The position numbers were made by a program, and so were the translations under genes. Of a DNA stretch of 64,000 bases, positions 1 to 7,987 are shown one piece after another. The notes beneath the pieces are model-generated. The model was not told the origin of the DNA. It did not search any database and was given only the letters and a program-made list of their open reading frames with translations. The DNA comes from Algibacillus agarilyticus (GTDB lineage: Bacteria > Pseudomonadota > Gammaproteobacteria > Enterobacterales > Alteromonadaceae), in NCBI RefSeq assembly GCF_003286125.1, contig NZ_QMED01000001.1:248001-312000 (forward strand), given 5' to 3'. Numbering within the stretch: the first letter of the stretch is position 1; every line of letters begins with the position of its first letter.

Positions 1-429
1 TGAAATATCAGTACCCAAGATTTGTACATTACCTTGGGTTGGAAAACGCTTTTTGTGTTCCATCGCCGTCATGGCTATAGAATACGGTTCTTGGCCGCTT
101 GAAGACGCCGCCGACCATATTTTAATAGGCTTATTGCCGTATGACGGAAAAATATCCTTTTCAAGTAATTGGAAAGGATAAGAATCTCTAAACCAGAGTG
201 TTTCATTGGTTGTCATTGCATCAACTACAGCAGCACGTAAATTGCGCTCTGATATGCTCGTCGTTTTCTTTAATAATTCAGACAAAGATTCAAAACCAAA
301 TTTAGTCATTAAAGGACTTAATCTGCTTTTTACCAGATACTGTTTATTATCACCGAGAACGATACCGCATTGATGCTCTAAAAAAGTACAAAAGTGTTTA
401 TATTCACTCTCTTGAATATTCTTGGCCAC
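1..429 (-). CDS. cheR: Chemotaxis protein methyltransferase CheR (N-terminal part, cut by window edge)
   Basis: SAM-dependent methyltransferase that methylates glutamates of chemoreceptors in the cytoplasm. The minus strand is open from a GTG at 429 to base 1 without a stop (143 codons). It reads MAKNIQESEYKHFCTFLE at the N-terminus, and further on KIWSAASSSGQEPYSIAM, which is the CheR SAM-binding segment (SAASSSGQEPYS). The last codons read LGTDIS, also typical of CheR. The start is GTG; no upstream ATG is compatible because cheV ends 17 bases before it. It is the second gene of a cheV-cheR operon, as in Vibrio and Shewanella flagellar clusters, where flgB normally follows. The C-terminus lies outside the window. 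Confidence 0.93.
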   Translation of the reverse strand, partial: MAKNIQESEYKHFCTFLEHQCGIVLGDNKQYLVKSRLSPLMTKFGFESLSELLKKTTSISERNLRAAVVDAMTTNETLWFRDSYPFQLLEKDIFPSYGNKPIKIWSAASSSGQEPYSIAMTAMEHKKRFPTQGNVQILGTDIS

Positions 430-446
430 GTGTTTATCTCAATAAA

Positions 447-1370
447 TTAATCAGCGTTTAACCATTTTTGTACGGCACCAGCAAGCTCATCAGGATTAAA
501 TTTTGCGATAAAATCATCAGCCCCAACTTTGTCTACCATAGCATGGTTAAATACACCACTTAATGAAGTATGCAACACAACTCGCAGTCGAGCCAGTTGA
601 GGATTGTTTTTTATTTCGGCGGTTAAGGTGTAACCGTCCATTTCTGGCATTTCAATATCAGAAATCAGCAACGCCACTTTATCACTTACATCACCAGTTT
701 CTTCAGCCAAAACACTTAATTGTTTTAATGCATCTCGCCCATTTACCGCTAAACGGATCGGAATACCAAAGCCTTCTAATGCTCTTTTAACTTGATTTCG
801 AGCGACTGAAGAGTCATCTGCAATAAAAATACATTTTTCAGACATATCTTTGTCGATTGGTGTATTAATGATTTCATCGCTCACTTCGGTCGACATCGGC
901 ATTATTTCATTGAGAATTTTTTCTACATCTAATATTTCGACCAATTCCTTATCAACTTCAGTCACGGCAGTTAAATAACTCAATTTACCCGTCCCTTTCG
1001 GTGGCGGCATAATTGATTCCCAATTAATGTTAATTATTCGCTCGACAGAGTCGACTAAAAAGCCTTGCACTGAGCGATTATATTCAGCAATGATAATAAA
1101 GCAGTTTTGAATATTCTGAATTTGTCTTCCACCCGTAGCGGCACTCAAATCGATCACAGAGATCGTTTGACCGCGGATATGCGCAATTCCTCTAACATAA
1201 GGGTTCCGCTTAGGTAAAGATGTTAATTTAGGACATTGTAAAACTTCACGAACCTTAAAAACATTTATACCATATCGCTGCCGACCATTTAATTTAAACA
1301 GTAATAATTCAAGTCTGTTTTGTCCGACGAGTTGAGTACGTTGGTTTACAGAATCGAGTAATCCGGCCAT
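447..1370 (-). CDS. cheV: Chemotaxis protein CheV (CheW-receiver fusion)
   Basis: Coupling protein linking chemoreceptors and CheA, with a phosphorylatable receiver that tunes adaptation. The 307 residues split into a CheW-like domain (about 20-165; LLFKLNGRQRYGINVFKVRE and GIAHIRGQTISVIDL segments) and a response-regulator receiver domain (about 180-305; acidic pocket FIADDSS, phosphoacceptor in LLISDIEMPEMDGY, later Lys in FIAKF). Length is normal for CheV. It is divergent from flgA and is followed 17 bp later by cheR on the same strand. This is the standard flagellar/chemotaxis junction of Alteromonadales and Vibrionales. All expected receiver residues are present. Confidence 0.96.
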   Translation of the reverse strand: MAGLLDSVNQRTQLVGQNRLELLLFKLNGRQRYGINVFKVREVLQCPKLTSLPKRNPYVRGIAHIRGQTISVIDLSAATGGRQIQNIQNCFIIIAEYNRSVQGFLVDSVERIININWESIMPPPKGTGKLSYLTAVTEVDKELVEILDVEKILNEIMPMSTEVSDEIINTPIDKDMSEKCIFIADDSSVARNQVKRALEGFGIPIRLAVNGRDALKQLSVLAEETGDVSDKVALLISDIEMPEMDGYTLTAEIKNNPQLARLRVVLHTSLSGVFNHAMVDKVGADDFIAKFNPDELAGAVQKWLNAD

Positions 1371-1442
1371 TGCATTCTCCAGTTCGTTTAATAACGGCTC
1401 ATTTTTTGCTTAGTTCTAATTAAGCCTGATAACGTTAGTATT

Positions 1443-1471
1443 TTGACACTTATACAACGTTAATTTATAAC
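1443..1471 (+). promoter_or_regulatory. Sigma70-type promoter candidate for flgA
   Basis: TTGACA at 1443-1448 and TATAAC at 1466-1471 are separated by exactly 17 bp, close to the sigma70 consensus. The -10 lies about 60 bases before the flgA ATG. No convincing sigma54 box (TGGCAC-N5-TTGC) was seen in this divergent region by eye. Confidence 0.55.
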
Positions 1472-1530
1472 GTTTTTTTCAATAAGCCTAGCAAGATTGA
1501 AAAAATGTTTATTTATAAAGAGTAGCACTA

Positions 1531-2220
1531 ATGAAACGTTTTTCATTTATAATCGTAATATTAAGTTTATTATCGCTAAACCAAGCGTTTGCACAATCTT
1601 ATACACATCAAGATATACAACAAATAGCAATAGAACACGCTGAAAGCGTATATCCAGCCGATAGCGCTGAAAATGTCAAAGGTGTAGCCTCTTCACTTGA
1701 CAGTCGAATCACAATTAAACCTTGTGAAACAGACTTATCGGCAACAGCGCCAAATATTTCAGCTTTTTCTCGTAACTTAACCGTAAGAATACGCTGCTTA
1801 GATCAACAAGGTTGGTCTTTGTATGTGCCAGTACAGATGAAAGTCTTAGTACCTATTCTAGTCGCGACCCAAAATATTGCCAAAGGAGATGTCATTGATT
1901 CTTCAGTTTTACGTGTAGCGATGCTAGATAAGTCGTATGCACGTAAAGATAGCTTAACAAATGCAGAAAAAGTAATTGGTTCTAAAGCAAAACAACAAAT
2001 TTTGGCAGGACGCGCTATAATGAATGATAATCTTTGCTTTGTATGTAAGAGCGAACTGGTTACAATAGAAGCGACGACAGGTTCTTTAACGGTAAAAGCA
2101 TCTGGATATGCCTTAAGTGATGGTAGTTACGGCGATGTAATTAGAGTGCGAAATAGCTCTTCAAATCGTATAATCAATGCGCGAGTGAGTGATATAGGAA
2201 AAGTACAAATTTCACTCTAA
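1531..2220 (+). CDS. flgA: Flagellar P-ring assembly chaperone FlgA
   Basis: Periplasmic chaperone needed to assemble the flagellar P-ring (FlgI) around the rod. It is 229 residues with a Sec signal peptide (MKRFSFIIVILSLLSLNQAFA, cleavage near residue 22). The C-terminal half is an SAF-type domain (IKPCETDLSA..., then VLVATQNIAKGDVIDSSVL), and the C-terminus ends in the typical GDVIRVRN...NARVSDIGKVQ pattern. The ATG at 1531 sits after AAAGAGTAGCACTA, a plausible ribosome site. It lies divergent from cheV and upstream of flgM-flgN, the conserved order. Length is normal. Confidence 0.93.
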   Translation: MKRFSFIIVILSLLSLNQAFAQSYTHQDIQQIAIEHAESVYPADSAENVKGVASSLDSRITIKPCETDLSATAPNISAFSRNLTVRIRCLDQQGWSLYVPVQMKVLVPILVATQNIAKGDVIDSSVLRVAMLDKSYARKDSLTNAEKVIGSKAKQQILAGRAIMNDNLCFVCKSELVTIEATTGSLTVKASGYALSDGSYGDVIRVRNSSSNRIINARVSDIGKVQISL

Positions 2221-2226
2221 AATAAC

Positions 2227-2253
2227 TAAAGGTTTTCGGCAAATAACCGATAC
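2227..2253 (+). promoter_or_regulatory. Sigma28 (FliA) promoter candidate for flgM-flgN
   Basis: TAAAGGTT (2227-2234), an 11-bp spacer and ACCGATAC (2246-2253) match the FliA consensus TAAAGTTT-N11-GCCGATAA at 13 of 16 positions with the exact spacing. It stands 40 bp before the flgM ATG. A FliA-dependent flgM promoter is known in enteric bacteria, where it makes the anti-sigma factor a late gene. Confidence 0.7.
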
Positions 2254-2293
2254 ATAAAGTGAAGATAAATTATTATCGGTAGTGAGAATTAAA

Positions 2294-2611
2294 ATGGCTA
2301 TAAATATCAATAACTTGAATAATGCACAGGTTAACGCTAGACAAGTAGAGCAGCAAAATACTCAGCAAAAGGGAGCTAATGCTCCACAGAGTGCTCAAAA
2401 TCAAGCTGCGGCGGCACGCCCGGATTCGGTTTCTTTAACGAATTCAGCCCAACAAATGGGCACAGCGCAGAAAAAAGCACAAAATGCGTCTGGTTTTGAT
2501 CAAGAAAAAGTAGACAAAATAAAACTGGAAATCAGTGAAGGCCGTTATAAAGTTAATGCTGATAAATTAGCAGCTAACATTATTTCAGCTGAAGGCAAGT
2601 TGTTCGGGTAA
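2294..2611 (+). CDS. flgM: Anti-sigma28 factor FlgM
   Basis: Binds FliA (sigma28) and is exported through the completed hook-basal body, coupling late flagellar transcription to assembly. The product starts MAININNLNNAQVNARQVEQ and is about 105 residues, normal for FlgM. The N-terminal half is polar and low in complexity, as expected of this largely disordered protein. The C-terminal half carries the sigma-binding pattern DSVSLTNSAQQMG...FDQEKVDKIKLEISEGRYKVNADKLAANI. An in-frame GTG lies 12 bases upstream, but the ATG at 2294 has AGTGAG about 6 bases before it and matches FlgM N-termini. A FliA-type promoter lies just upstream and flgN follows directly. Confidence 0.92.
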   Translation: MAININNLNNAQVNARQVEQQNTQQKGANAPQSAQNQAAAARPDSVSLTNSAQQMGTAQKKAQNASGFDQEKVDKIKLEISEGRYKVNADKLAANIISAEGKLFG

Positions 2612-2620
2612 TAGTAATTG

Positions 2621-3043
2621 ATGAAAATCGCACTTGACGTTTTAACGCAACAATTAAAAAATCTAGACAAGTTGACTAATTTATTAGCCGCTGAGTTAGA
2701 GGCGTTTACAAAACGACAACCTGATAACATCATTACTATAGCCGAACAAAAAATTCAGTTACTCAATGAAATAACCGACATTGATATACAACTTGCGGCC
2801 TTACCTGATCTTGAGCAAATAAAAAAAGAACCGAGTATCAAACAGCTCATTACGCAATGTGATGAAAAGCTCACTGCGCTCAAAACACAAAACTCAGTTA
2901 ATGAACGCGTTATAAAGACAAGCTTGAATAACGTATCTCGACTAAAGCAATCGCTATTATCACTTAAAAATGCAGATGCAATGACCTATGATAAAAAAGG
3001 CCAAGCGATGACGCAAACTTTAGGCACGGGCATAAAAGCTTAA
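2621..3043 (+). CDS. flgN: Flagellar export chaperone FlgN
   Basis: Cytoplasmic chaperone for the hook-filament junction proteins FlgK and FlgL. The protein is about 140 residues, almost entirely helical, with long heptad-like stretches (LTQQLKNLDKLTNLLAAELEAF...; LITQCDEKLTALKTQNSVNE...). This fits the FlgN four-helix family in length and pattern. A TTG codon directly precedes the ATG at 2621; the ATG is preferred. It starts 9 bases after flgM stops, so the two are co-transcribed. Sequence conservation in FlgN is low, so the identification rests on context as well as composition. Confidence 0.85.
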   Translation: MKIALDVLTQQLKNLDKLTNLLAAELEAFTKRQPDNIITIAEQKIQLLNEITDIDIQLAALPDLEQIKKEPSIKQLITQCDEKLTALKTQNSVNERVIKTSLNNVSRLKQSLLSLKNADAMTYDKKGQAMTQTLGTGIKA

Positions 3044-3317
3044 TTTCTCTCTCTTTATTACCTAATACAAATCACAATACTCATAATAAGCTCCTGCTAA
3101 AGTAATCTAACCAGCCTATTGCATAATACCGTCGCACTGATAACATTTGTTAAGTACATAATGTGTGAACTCATAAATGCTCAAGCCTCTTTAACCTGCT
3201 CGTTCTAGGCCCTTGAGTATAATTACATGCATCCTTATTTTCTACGAGTGACCCAATGGATATGACGTCGCGACTAATCACTTTTTCTTTTTTCAAATTA
3301 ATTAACTGAGACGATAC

Positions 3318-5198
3318 ATGATCGATCCAATTATTCTTTTAGTGGGTGTAGGTTTACTCTCTATTGCGAGTCAATATTTTGCATACAAGATACGTATACC
3401 GGCTATTTTACCTTTGCTTATTACCGGTATTTTATTAGGACCTACTTTTGGTGTACTCGACCCTGATGCTTTATTTGGTTCCCTACTATTCCCGCTTGTT
3501 TCGTTATCAGTCGCCATCATCTTATTTGAAGGCGCGCTTACACTTAAATTTGAAGATTTAGGTGGCCACGGGGCGATGGTTCGTAATTTGTGCACCGTCG
3601 GAGCAGCGATAACTTGGGCTATCGCTACCCCTGTTGCTCATTACGCGCTCGATATGTCTTGGCAAATAGCGTTCTTGTTTGGTGCAATAATAACAGTAAC
3701 AGGCCCAACCGTTATTGTGCCAATGCTGCGCTCTATTCGCCCAACCACAAAAGTCGCTAATATTTTAAAATGGGAAGGCATCATAATTGACCCCGTAGGG
3801 GCTTTATTAGCGGTATTGGTATATGAATATATCGTTTCAACTCAGGACGCACTATTCCATACACTTATTACATTTGGCTTAGTCTTATTAGTCGGTTTAG
3901 GTATTGGCGTAATTATGGGCTTTATTTTGGGGCTTACATTACGCAAAAATTGGCTACCTCATTACCTCGAAAATACAGCAGTACTGACTTTAATGTTAGG
4001 TGCATTTGCACTATCTAATGCGATCGCACACGAATCAGGTTTACTGACCGTTACAGTGATGGGTATTTTGATGGCAAATATGAAAAATGTTGATGTTGAT
4101 CACATACTCGAATTTAAAGAAACACTCAGCGTATTACTTATTTCGGCCTTGTTTATTTTATTAGCAGCACGCCTCGATTTTGGCTCTATTATTCAAGTTG
4201 GCTGGGGCGCGATTTTAGTTATTCTCGCTATTATGTTTGTCGCGAGGCCAATATCGGTTTTAGTCTCTTCTGTGGGTACAGGTCTAAACTGGCGAGAACT
4301 CGGGCTACTCAGTTGGATAGCACCACGAGGTATTGTGGCTGCTGCTGTTTCAGCGCTATTTGCCTTAAAGCTGGAAGAGCTCGGATATGCAGAAGCCGAT
4401 TTATTAGTGCCGATGGTTTTCTTAGTTATTATTACCACCGTTGTGATACAAAGCTTAACGTCGGTCCACGTTGCTCGAGCCCTGAATATGCGATCACCAG
4501 CACCAAACGGCTTTCTTATTTTTGGCGGCAGTAAGTTTGCAAGAATGTTTGCAGCTGAATTAATGAACAAAAAAATTCAGGTCTATATAGCCGACACTAA
4601 CTGGGATGCGATACGACAAGCTAGAATGGCTAACATACCCACTTATTATGGTAACCCGATATCAGAACATGCACGCCGTACACTTGATTTAACGGCGATG
4701 GGGCAGGTCCTTGTGATGTCACCATACCGACAGTTAAACCCCTTGGTAACCTATCACTTTGAACACCAAATGGGCAAAGGTTCAGTATTAGGCTTAAGCG
4801 GTAATGAGCAAGAAAACCGAGCAAGTCATCAAATATCAGAATCATATGCAAAAAAGATGGGCTTGTTTGCAGAAGGCATCACTTACGCAAGATTAGCCGG
4901 TTTAGTAAATAAAGGGGCTACTTTAAAAACAACAGGCTTATCAAGCTCTTTTACATTAAAAAATTACAAAGAAACGTACGGTACGAGAGCGCTGCCCCTT
5001 TGTGCTATTTCGCCAACCGGCCGATTATTCATTTATACAATCTCACATGAGTTTAAACCCAAATCAGACTGGCAAATAATTAGCTTAATAACACCTGAAA
5101 CCGCAGAGGAAAAAGCAACCCGTGAAGCGAAACAACTCGCAGAACAACAAGAAAAAGAACAAATAGAACGACAACCTAAACCGGCCAGCGATTTTTAA
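3318..5198 (+). CDS. CPA-type cation:proton antiporter with C-terminal RCK/TrkA-like domain
   Basis: Inner-membrane Na+(K+)/H+ antiporter of the NhaP/CPA1 kind, probably serving pH and sodium balance. The N-terminal 390 residues have 11-13 hydrophobic segments. Motifs include LLITGILLGPTFGVLDPD, LFEGALTLKF, the GPTVIVPMLRSIRP segment and the ion-binding EGIIIDPVGALLAV segment. Residues about 395-520 form a TrkA-N/RCK-like domain (FLIFGGSKFARMFAAELMNKKIQVYIADTN split by me at its natural beta-alpha-beta), but its glycine motif is GGSKFA rather than GxGxxG, so nucleotide binding may be altered. The tail (about 590-626) is charged and Glu/Lys/Gln-rich. It stands alone, with a MITE-like repeat downstream. 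The exact transported ion is not decidable from the sequence. Confidence 0.85.
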   Translation: MIDPIILLVGVGLLSIASQYFAYKIRIPAILPLLITGILLGPTFGVLDPDALFGSLLFPLVSLSVAIILFEGALTLKFEDLGGHGAMVRNLCTVGAAITWAIATPVAHYALDMSWQIAFLFGAIITVTGPTVIVPMLRSIRPTTKVANILKWEGIIIDPVGALLAVLVYEYIVSTQDALFHTLITFGLVLLVGLGIGVIMGFILGLTLRKNWLPHYLENTAVLTLMLGAFALSNAIAHESGLLTVTVMGILMANMKNVDVDHILEFKETLSVLLISALFILLAARLDFGSIIQVGWGAILVILAIMFVARPISVLVSSVGTGLNWRELGLLSWIAPRGIVAAAVSALFALKLEELGYAEADLLVPMVFLVIITTVVIQSLTSVHVARALNMRSPAPNGFLIFGGSKFARMFAAELMNKKIQVYIADTNWDAIRQARMANIPTYYGNPISEHARRTLDLTAMGQVLVMSPYRQLNPLVTYHFEHQMGKGSVLGLSGNEQENRASHQISESYAKKMGLFAEGITYARLAGLVNKGATLKTTGLSSSFTLKNYKETYGTRALPLCAISPTGRLFIYTISHEFKPKSDWQIISLITPETAEEKATREAKQLAEQQEKEQIERQPKPASDF

Positions 5199-5256
5199 AT
5201 ATTAGACTTTAAACGTAAAGGGTCAACTTGCCAGATCCACTAGATCAGGTCAGTTG

Positions 5257-5575
5257 TATAGTCTTCTCGCTCAGGTTTTATGGTTCATTGTCAGCGCTTA
5301 CTCTCGACTTTGGCTCCTGCGTCGTTCTAACACCTAAATCCATTTAGGCGGCCCCAATCACATAATAGAGCATATGCTCATGGGGTCTCGAAGCTTGCCT
5401 GCATGGATGCAGGTAAGGGGCGAGAGCAGGACGCGGTAGCTTTGCCTGCATGGATGCAGGTAAGGGGCGAGAGCAGGACGCGGTAGCTTTGACGGCTTTG
5501 CTTACATGGATGTAAGTACTGAGGTTTCGTCTGGAACTAGAAACCTGCCCCTAAAAACCGATCGCTTTGACTATA
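5257..5575 (+). repeat. MITE-like dispersed repeat, copy A (longest, 319 bp)
   Basis: Begins TATAGTC (5257-5263) and ends GACTATA (5569-5575), which are 7-bp inverted termini. It shares almost its whole length with copies at 23338, 37636, 40101 and 63968. Internal perfect palindromes include CCTAAATCCATTTAGG, GAGCATATGCTC, CCTGCATGGATGCAGG (twice) and CTTACATGGATGTAAG. There is no ORF of note. It lies between the stop codons of two convergent genes. TA flanks both ends, compatible with a TA target duplication of the IS630/mariner type, but this is inference. Confidence 0.85.
5397..5490 (+). repeat. Two perfect 47-bp tandem units inside MITE copy A
   Basis: Bases 5397-5443 and 5444-5490 are identical. 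Each begins with the palindrome GCCTGCATGGATGCAGGT and ends GACGCGGTAGCTTT. The other four copies in the window lack this block entirely. Confidence 0.9.
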
Positions 5576-5649
5576 TGAATGCGATTCTGATAAGCAAAAT
5601 TTAAAACTCAGCTTAAAGCATTGTGTTAATGACTTAAGCTGAGCTTTGA

Positions 5650-6324
5650 TTACTTAGGTGGATCAACTCGATCTTTTTGCGAAGTATTTAAACGATACCA
5701 GCCAGCGATAGAATAGCGGTCACGAGTGGCAGGTAAAACCTCATGCGGAAAGTCTTCACTCAAAAAAGCGACAATAGTTGCAAATGAAGGTGTTACTTTA
5801 ACTTGAGCTACATCCGTATCACTCGGTAAATATATGACTAATTCCCCGCCATCATCTAAATTCCATTGCGGGTTTAAGTAAACCACAACAGACAAAACAC
5901 GATTTGCTTCACCTTTAAAAGCATCTAAATGCGTTTTATAGAAATCACCCGGTGCATAATGGGCAAAATGACTTTCAAATGAAAACAAACCTAAGAACAA
6001 CCGACGGTTTAAATACTGTTGTAATTCGTATGTCCATTTAAGCCATGCTGTACCGATTTCAGTATCACCATTAATCCAACAAATTTCATCGGTTCTAACA
6101 AACTGATTAACAATATGTAGATCATCCCGCCCCGTACCGGCTGAATCAAATTTTTGCTCTGGCATCACCTGTAAATACTGATACAAACCATCAGCCAAAT
6201 AGCTAGGTAGCGCGTTAGGCAATACACTGTAGCCTTTACTATAAATATCGTCAGCTAAGTTATTAAACAAAGATTCATTAACTAACGCTACCTCTGATAA
6301 CTCAACCGCATGTGATGTAAACAT
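5650..6324 (-). CDS. 2OG-Fe(II) oxygenase superfamily protein
   Basis: Predicted cytosolic non-haem iron dioxygenase using 2-oxoglutarate. Its 224 residues carry the facial triad pattern HLDAF (about residue 132) and a distal His in FPHEVLPATRDRYSIAGWY, where the Arg of RYS fits the 2-oxoglutarate-binding position. The segment DDGGELVIY precedes the distal His, as in prolyl-4-hydroxylase-like/SM-20 family members. No signal peptide is seen. It is the last gene of a minus-strand run; the gap to the next gene upstream is 94 bp. The substrate (protein, tRNA or small molecule) cannot be told from the sequence. Confidence 0.82.
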   Translation of the reverse strand: MFTSHAVELSEVALVNESLFNNLADDIYSKGYSVLPNALPSYLADGLYQYLQVMPEQKFDSAGTGRDDLHIVNQFVRTDEICWINGDTEIGTAWLKWTYELQQYLNRRLFLGLFSFESHFAHYAPGDFYKTHLDAFKGEANRVLSVVVYLNPQWNLDDGGELVIYLPSDTDVAQVKVTPSFATIVAFLSEDFPHEVLPATRDRYSIAGWYRLNTSQKDRVDPPK

Positions 6325-6418
6325 TTAATAAGACACTCAAAAAAATTAAGGCGTGATAAATAAGCTTTTTTTAAGTATTAGGCAAGAAAAATATACCAGG
6401 AATTGAAAAAGGGAGTTT

Positions 6419-6673
6419 TTAGTCGAATTGCACTTTCGAAGGGGTTAAACCAAACTCAGCGCAAGGGCGAATATCTAAACGTTGTTCATCTTCTAATTCA
6501 TCGTCATCAGAAAAACAAATTACCAATTCTTTATTTTTTAACGCATTCACCACTTGTTCAGCCATATTCGCATCAACACAATATGAAGAATCAAAATCGG
6601 CACGACGCGATAACCAATCTTTCGCTAAGCTGATTAATGTATCACTATCAATTAATTTAGGATTAACAAACAC
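6419..6673 (-). CDS. yheU: YheU-family small protein (UPF0270-like)
   Basis: An 84-residue protein resembling the uncharacterised YheU/UPF0270 family: an N-terminal helix region (VNPKLIDSDTLISLAKDWLS), then MAEQVVNALKNKELVICFSDDDE, the counterpart of the KVxxVKxQLxxGExVIVFSE core of YheU. It is somewhat longer than E. coli YheU because of the acidic DDDELEDEQ insertion. The start is GTG, and AAGG 8 bases upstream supports it. A rho-independent terminator separates it from rraB. Function of the family is unknown; the assignment rests on remembered similarity only. Confidence 0.6.
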   Translation of the reverse strand: MFVNPKLIDSDTLISLAKDWLSRRADFDSSYCVDANMAEQVVNALKNKELVICFSDDDELEDEQRLDIRPCAEFGLTPSKVQFD

Positions 6674-6686
6674 AATAAAACCTTAT

Positions 6687-6719
6687 AAAAAAATAAGCTG
6701 AAAACCCATGTTTTCAGCT
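6687..6719 (-). terminator. Rho-independent terminator after rraB
   Basis: Inverted repeat AGCTGAAAAC (6696-6705) / GTTTTCAGCT (6710-6719) with a 4-base loop. On the minus strand it is followed by a T-run (A-run at 6687-6693). It ends the plsC-rraB transcript. Confidence 0.85.
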
Positions 6720-6729
6720 GATATATTCA

Positions 6730-7089
6730 TTAATCATTCTGCTCAGGATCGATAAACTCAGTGCCCCAACCGTCGTAATCAATGCCAAACTCTTTAGCTA
6801 ATAACGCCATTTCTTTCGTCTGAGCATTTATTTTTTCAACATCAAGAATACATTCTGCGATCACATCAAATGATAAAATCTCTACATCATCATCCGTTAT
6901 AAATTCTTCAGCATCTGTCGCTTCAAAACCTTTTTTATAAGCCATAACGGCCGCTTTTTCTAGCAGGTCAAAATCTTCAGATGAAAAATGATGCTCAATA
7001 ACATAAGTAGCGCTTGGATCACTACCGTCTTCTAACAAGGAATCAACGACCATTTGATTAAATGCAAGCGGGTTATCTTGAAATTCCAT
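6730..7089 (-). CDS. rraB: Ribonuclease E inhibitor RraB
   Basis: Protein that binds the C-terminal part of RNase E and modulates mRNA decay. Its 119 residues follow the E. coli RraB pattern closely: VDSLLEDGSDPSATYVIEHH, SSEDFDLLEKAAVMAYKKGF, the DAEEF acidic stretch, DVIAECILDVEKINAQ, and EFGIDYDGWGTEFIDP. It is slightly shorter at the C-terminus than the E. coli protein, whose end is an acidic tail. It lies 11 bases after plsC on the same strand and a terminator follows directly, so the two probably form a small operon. Confidence 0.92.
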   Translation of the reverse strand: MEFQDNPLAFNQMVVDSLLEDGSDPSATYVIEHHFSSEDFDLLEKAAVMAYKKGFEATDAEEFITDDDVEILSFDVIAECILDVEKINAQTKEMALLAKEFGIDYDGWGTEFIDPEQND

Positions 7090-7100
7090 AGGGTAATGCC

Positions 7101-7835
7101 TTATTTTAAATGTTGATTTAATTCTGCAACTTCTGAATCAAGTTGTTCAAGTTTGTCAGCTAATAGCGTTCTAAACTCATCAGCCGCTAAACGCGAGTTA
7201 TTTTGTTGCGCTAAGGTTAATGCTTGTGGAGCCATAACCTCAACAATAACAGTGCCATTATCCCAACGGTTTAGTTTGATTTTTCCGGTAGTCGTACTCA
7301 TACAAATCGGCATAATAGGCACATTGGCGGCTTGAGCTAATTCAAATGCACCGCGTTTAAATTTAAGTAAACCTTTGCCGTATGAACGTGTTCCTTCAGG
7401 AAACATCCAAACCGATACATTTTTTTCATTCATGTATTTAGCGGTATCTTTTAAAGTTGAAATCGCGGCGCGACGGTCTTGACGATTAATTAAAATATTA
7501 CCCGAGAGCCAATATAACCAACCAAAAAAAGGAATAAGTCTTAAACTTTTTTTACCAATAGTGACACCTCTAGCCGGTAAAGCCCCACTGATTGTAAAAA
7601 TATCATAACTGTTTTGGTGATTTGCAACGATTAATACGGGACTTGCAGGATCGGTTTCCATTGCTTTACGAATAATCAGTTTCACACCCAACATTTTAGA
7701 GAGTTTGCTAAAAAGGTTAGCAAATACACGAGCATTAGCAGGGTTAAATGGTCTTAACAAACAAAACAGAACGCCAAAAACGCCGGTAAAAACAATAAAA
7801 AGAGCAATAATAATTAATCGAATAAACGCTAACAA
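7101..7835 (-). CDS. plsC: 1-acyl-sn-glycerol-3-phosphate acyltransferase PlsC
   Basis: Makes phosphatidic acid by acylating lysophosphatidic acid at the inner membrane. It has 244 residues, an N-terminal membrane anchor (LIIIALFIVFTGVFGVLFCLL), the catalytic HX4D motif in NHQNSYD (about residue 72) and the FPEGTRS block (about 145) that binds the glycerol phosphate; the GAFELAQAANVPIMPI segment is also typical. No in-frame ATG fits the N-terminus: the TTG at 7835 is preceded by GGGGGAA with 4-5 bases spacing and is the likely start. It is first in a plsC-rraB pair. Confidence 0.9.
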   Translation of the reverse strand: MLAFIRLIIIALFIVFTGVFGVLFCLLRPFNPANARVFANLFSKLSKMLGVKLIIRKAMETDPASPVLIVANHQNSYDIFTISGALPARGVTIGKKSLRLIPFFGWLYWLSGNILINRQDRRAAISTLKDTAKYMNEKNVSVWMFPEGTRSYGKGLLKFKRGAFELAQAANVPIMPICMSTTTGKIKLNRWDNGTVIVEVMAPQALTLAQQNNSRLAADEFRTLLADKLEQLDSEVAELNQHLK

Positions 7836-7987
7836 GGCTTCCCCCGAACAGGTAATAATACAAATGAGTATAAAAAGAGGCGCAATTATAACCCTTTGTC
7901 AGCATAATAACAGCAACCCATTGTGACCTAATTCATCTTTTTAACTTAATGACACATTCATTAAAGCTTTAACCCTGGATGTGTAAA

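Noticed and set aside
5257-5575. Palindromic repeats considered as a CRISPR array
   Set aside because: The units differ in length and arms, spacers are not of equal size, and the whole block recurs elsewhere with inverted ends, which fits a mobile repeat.
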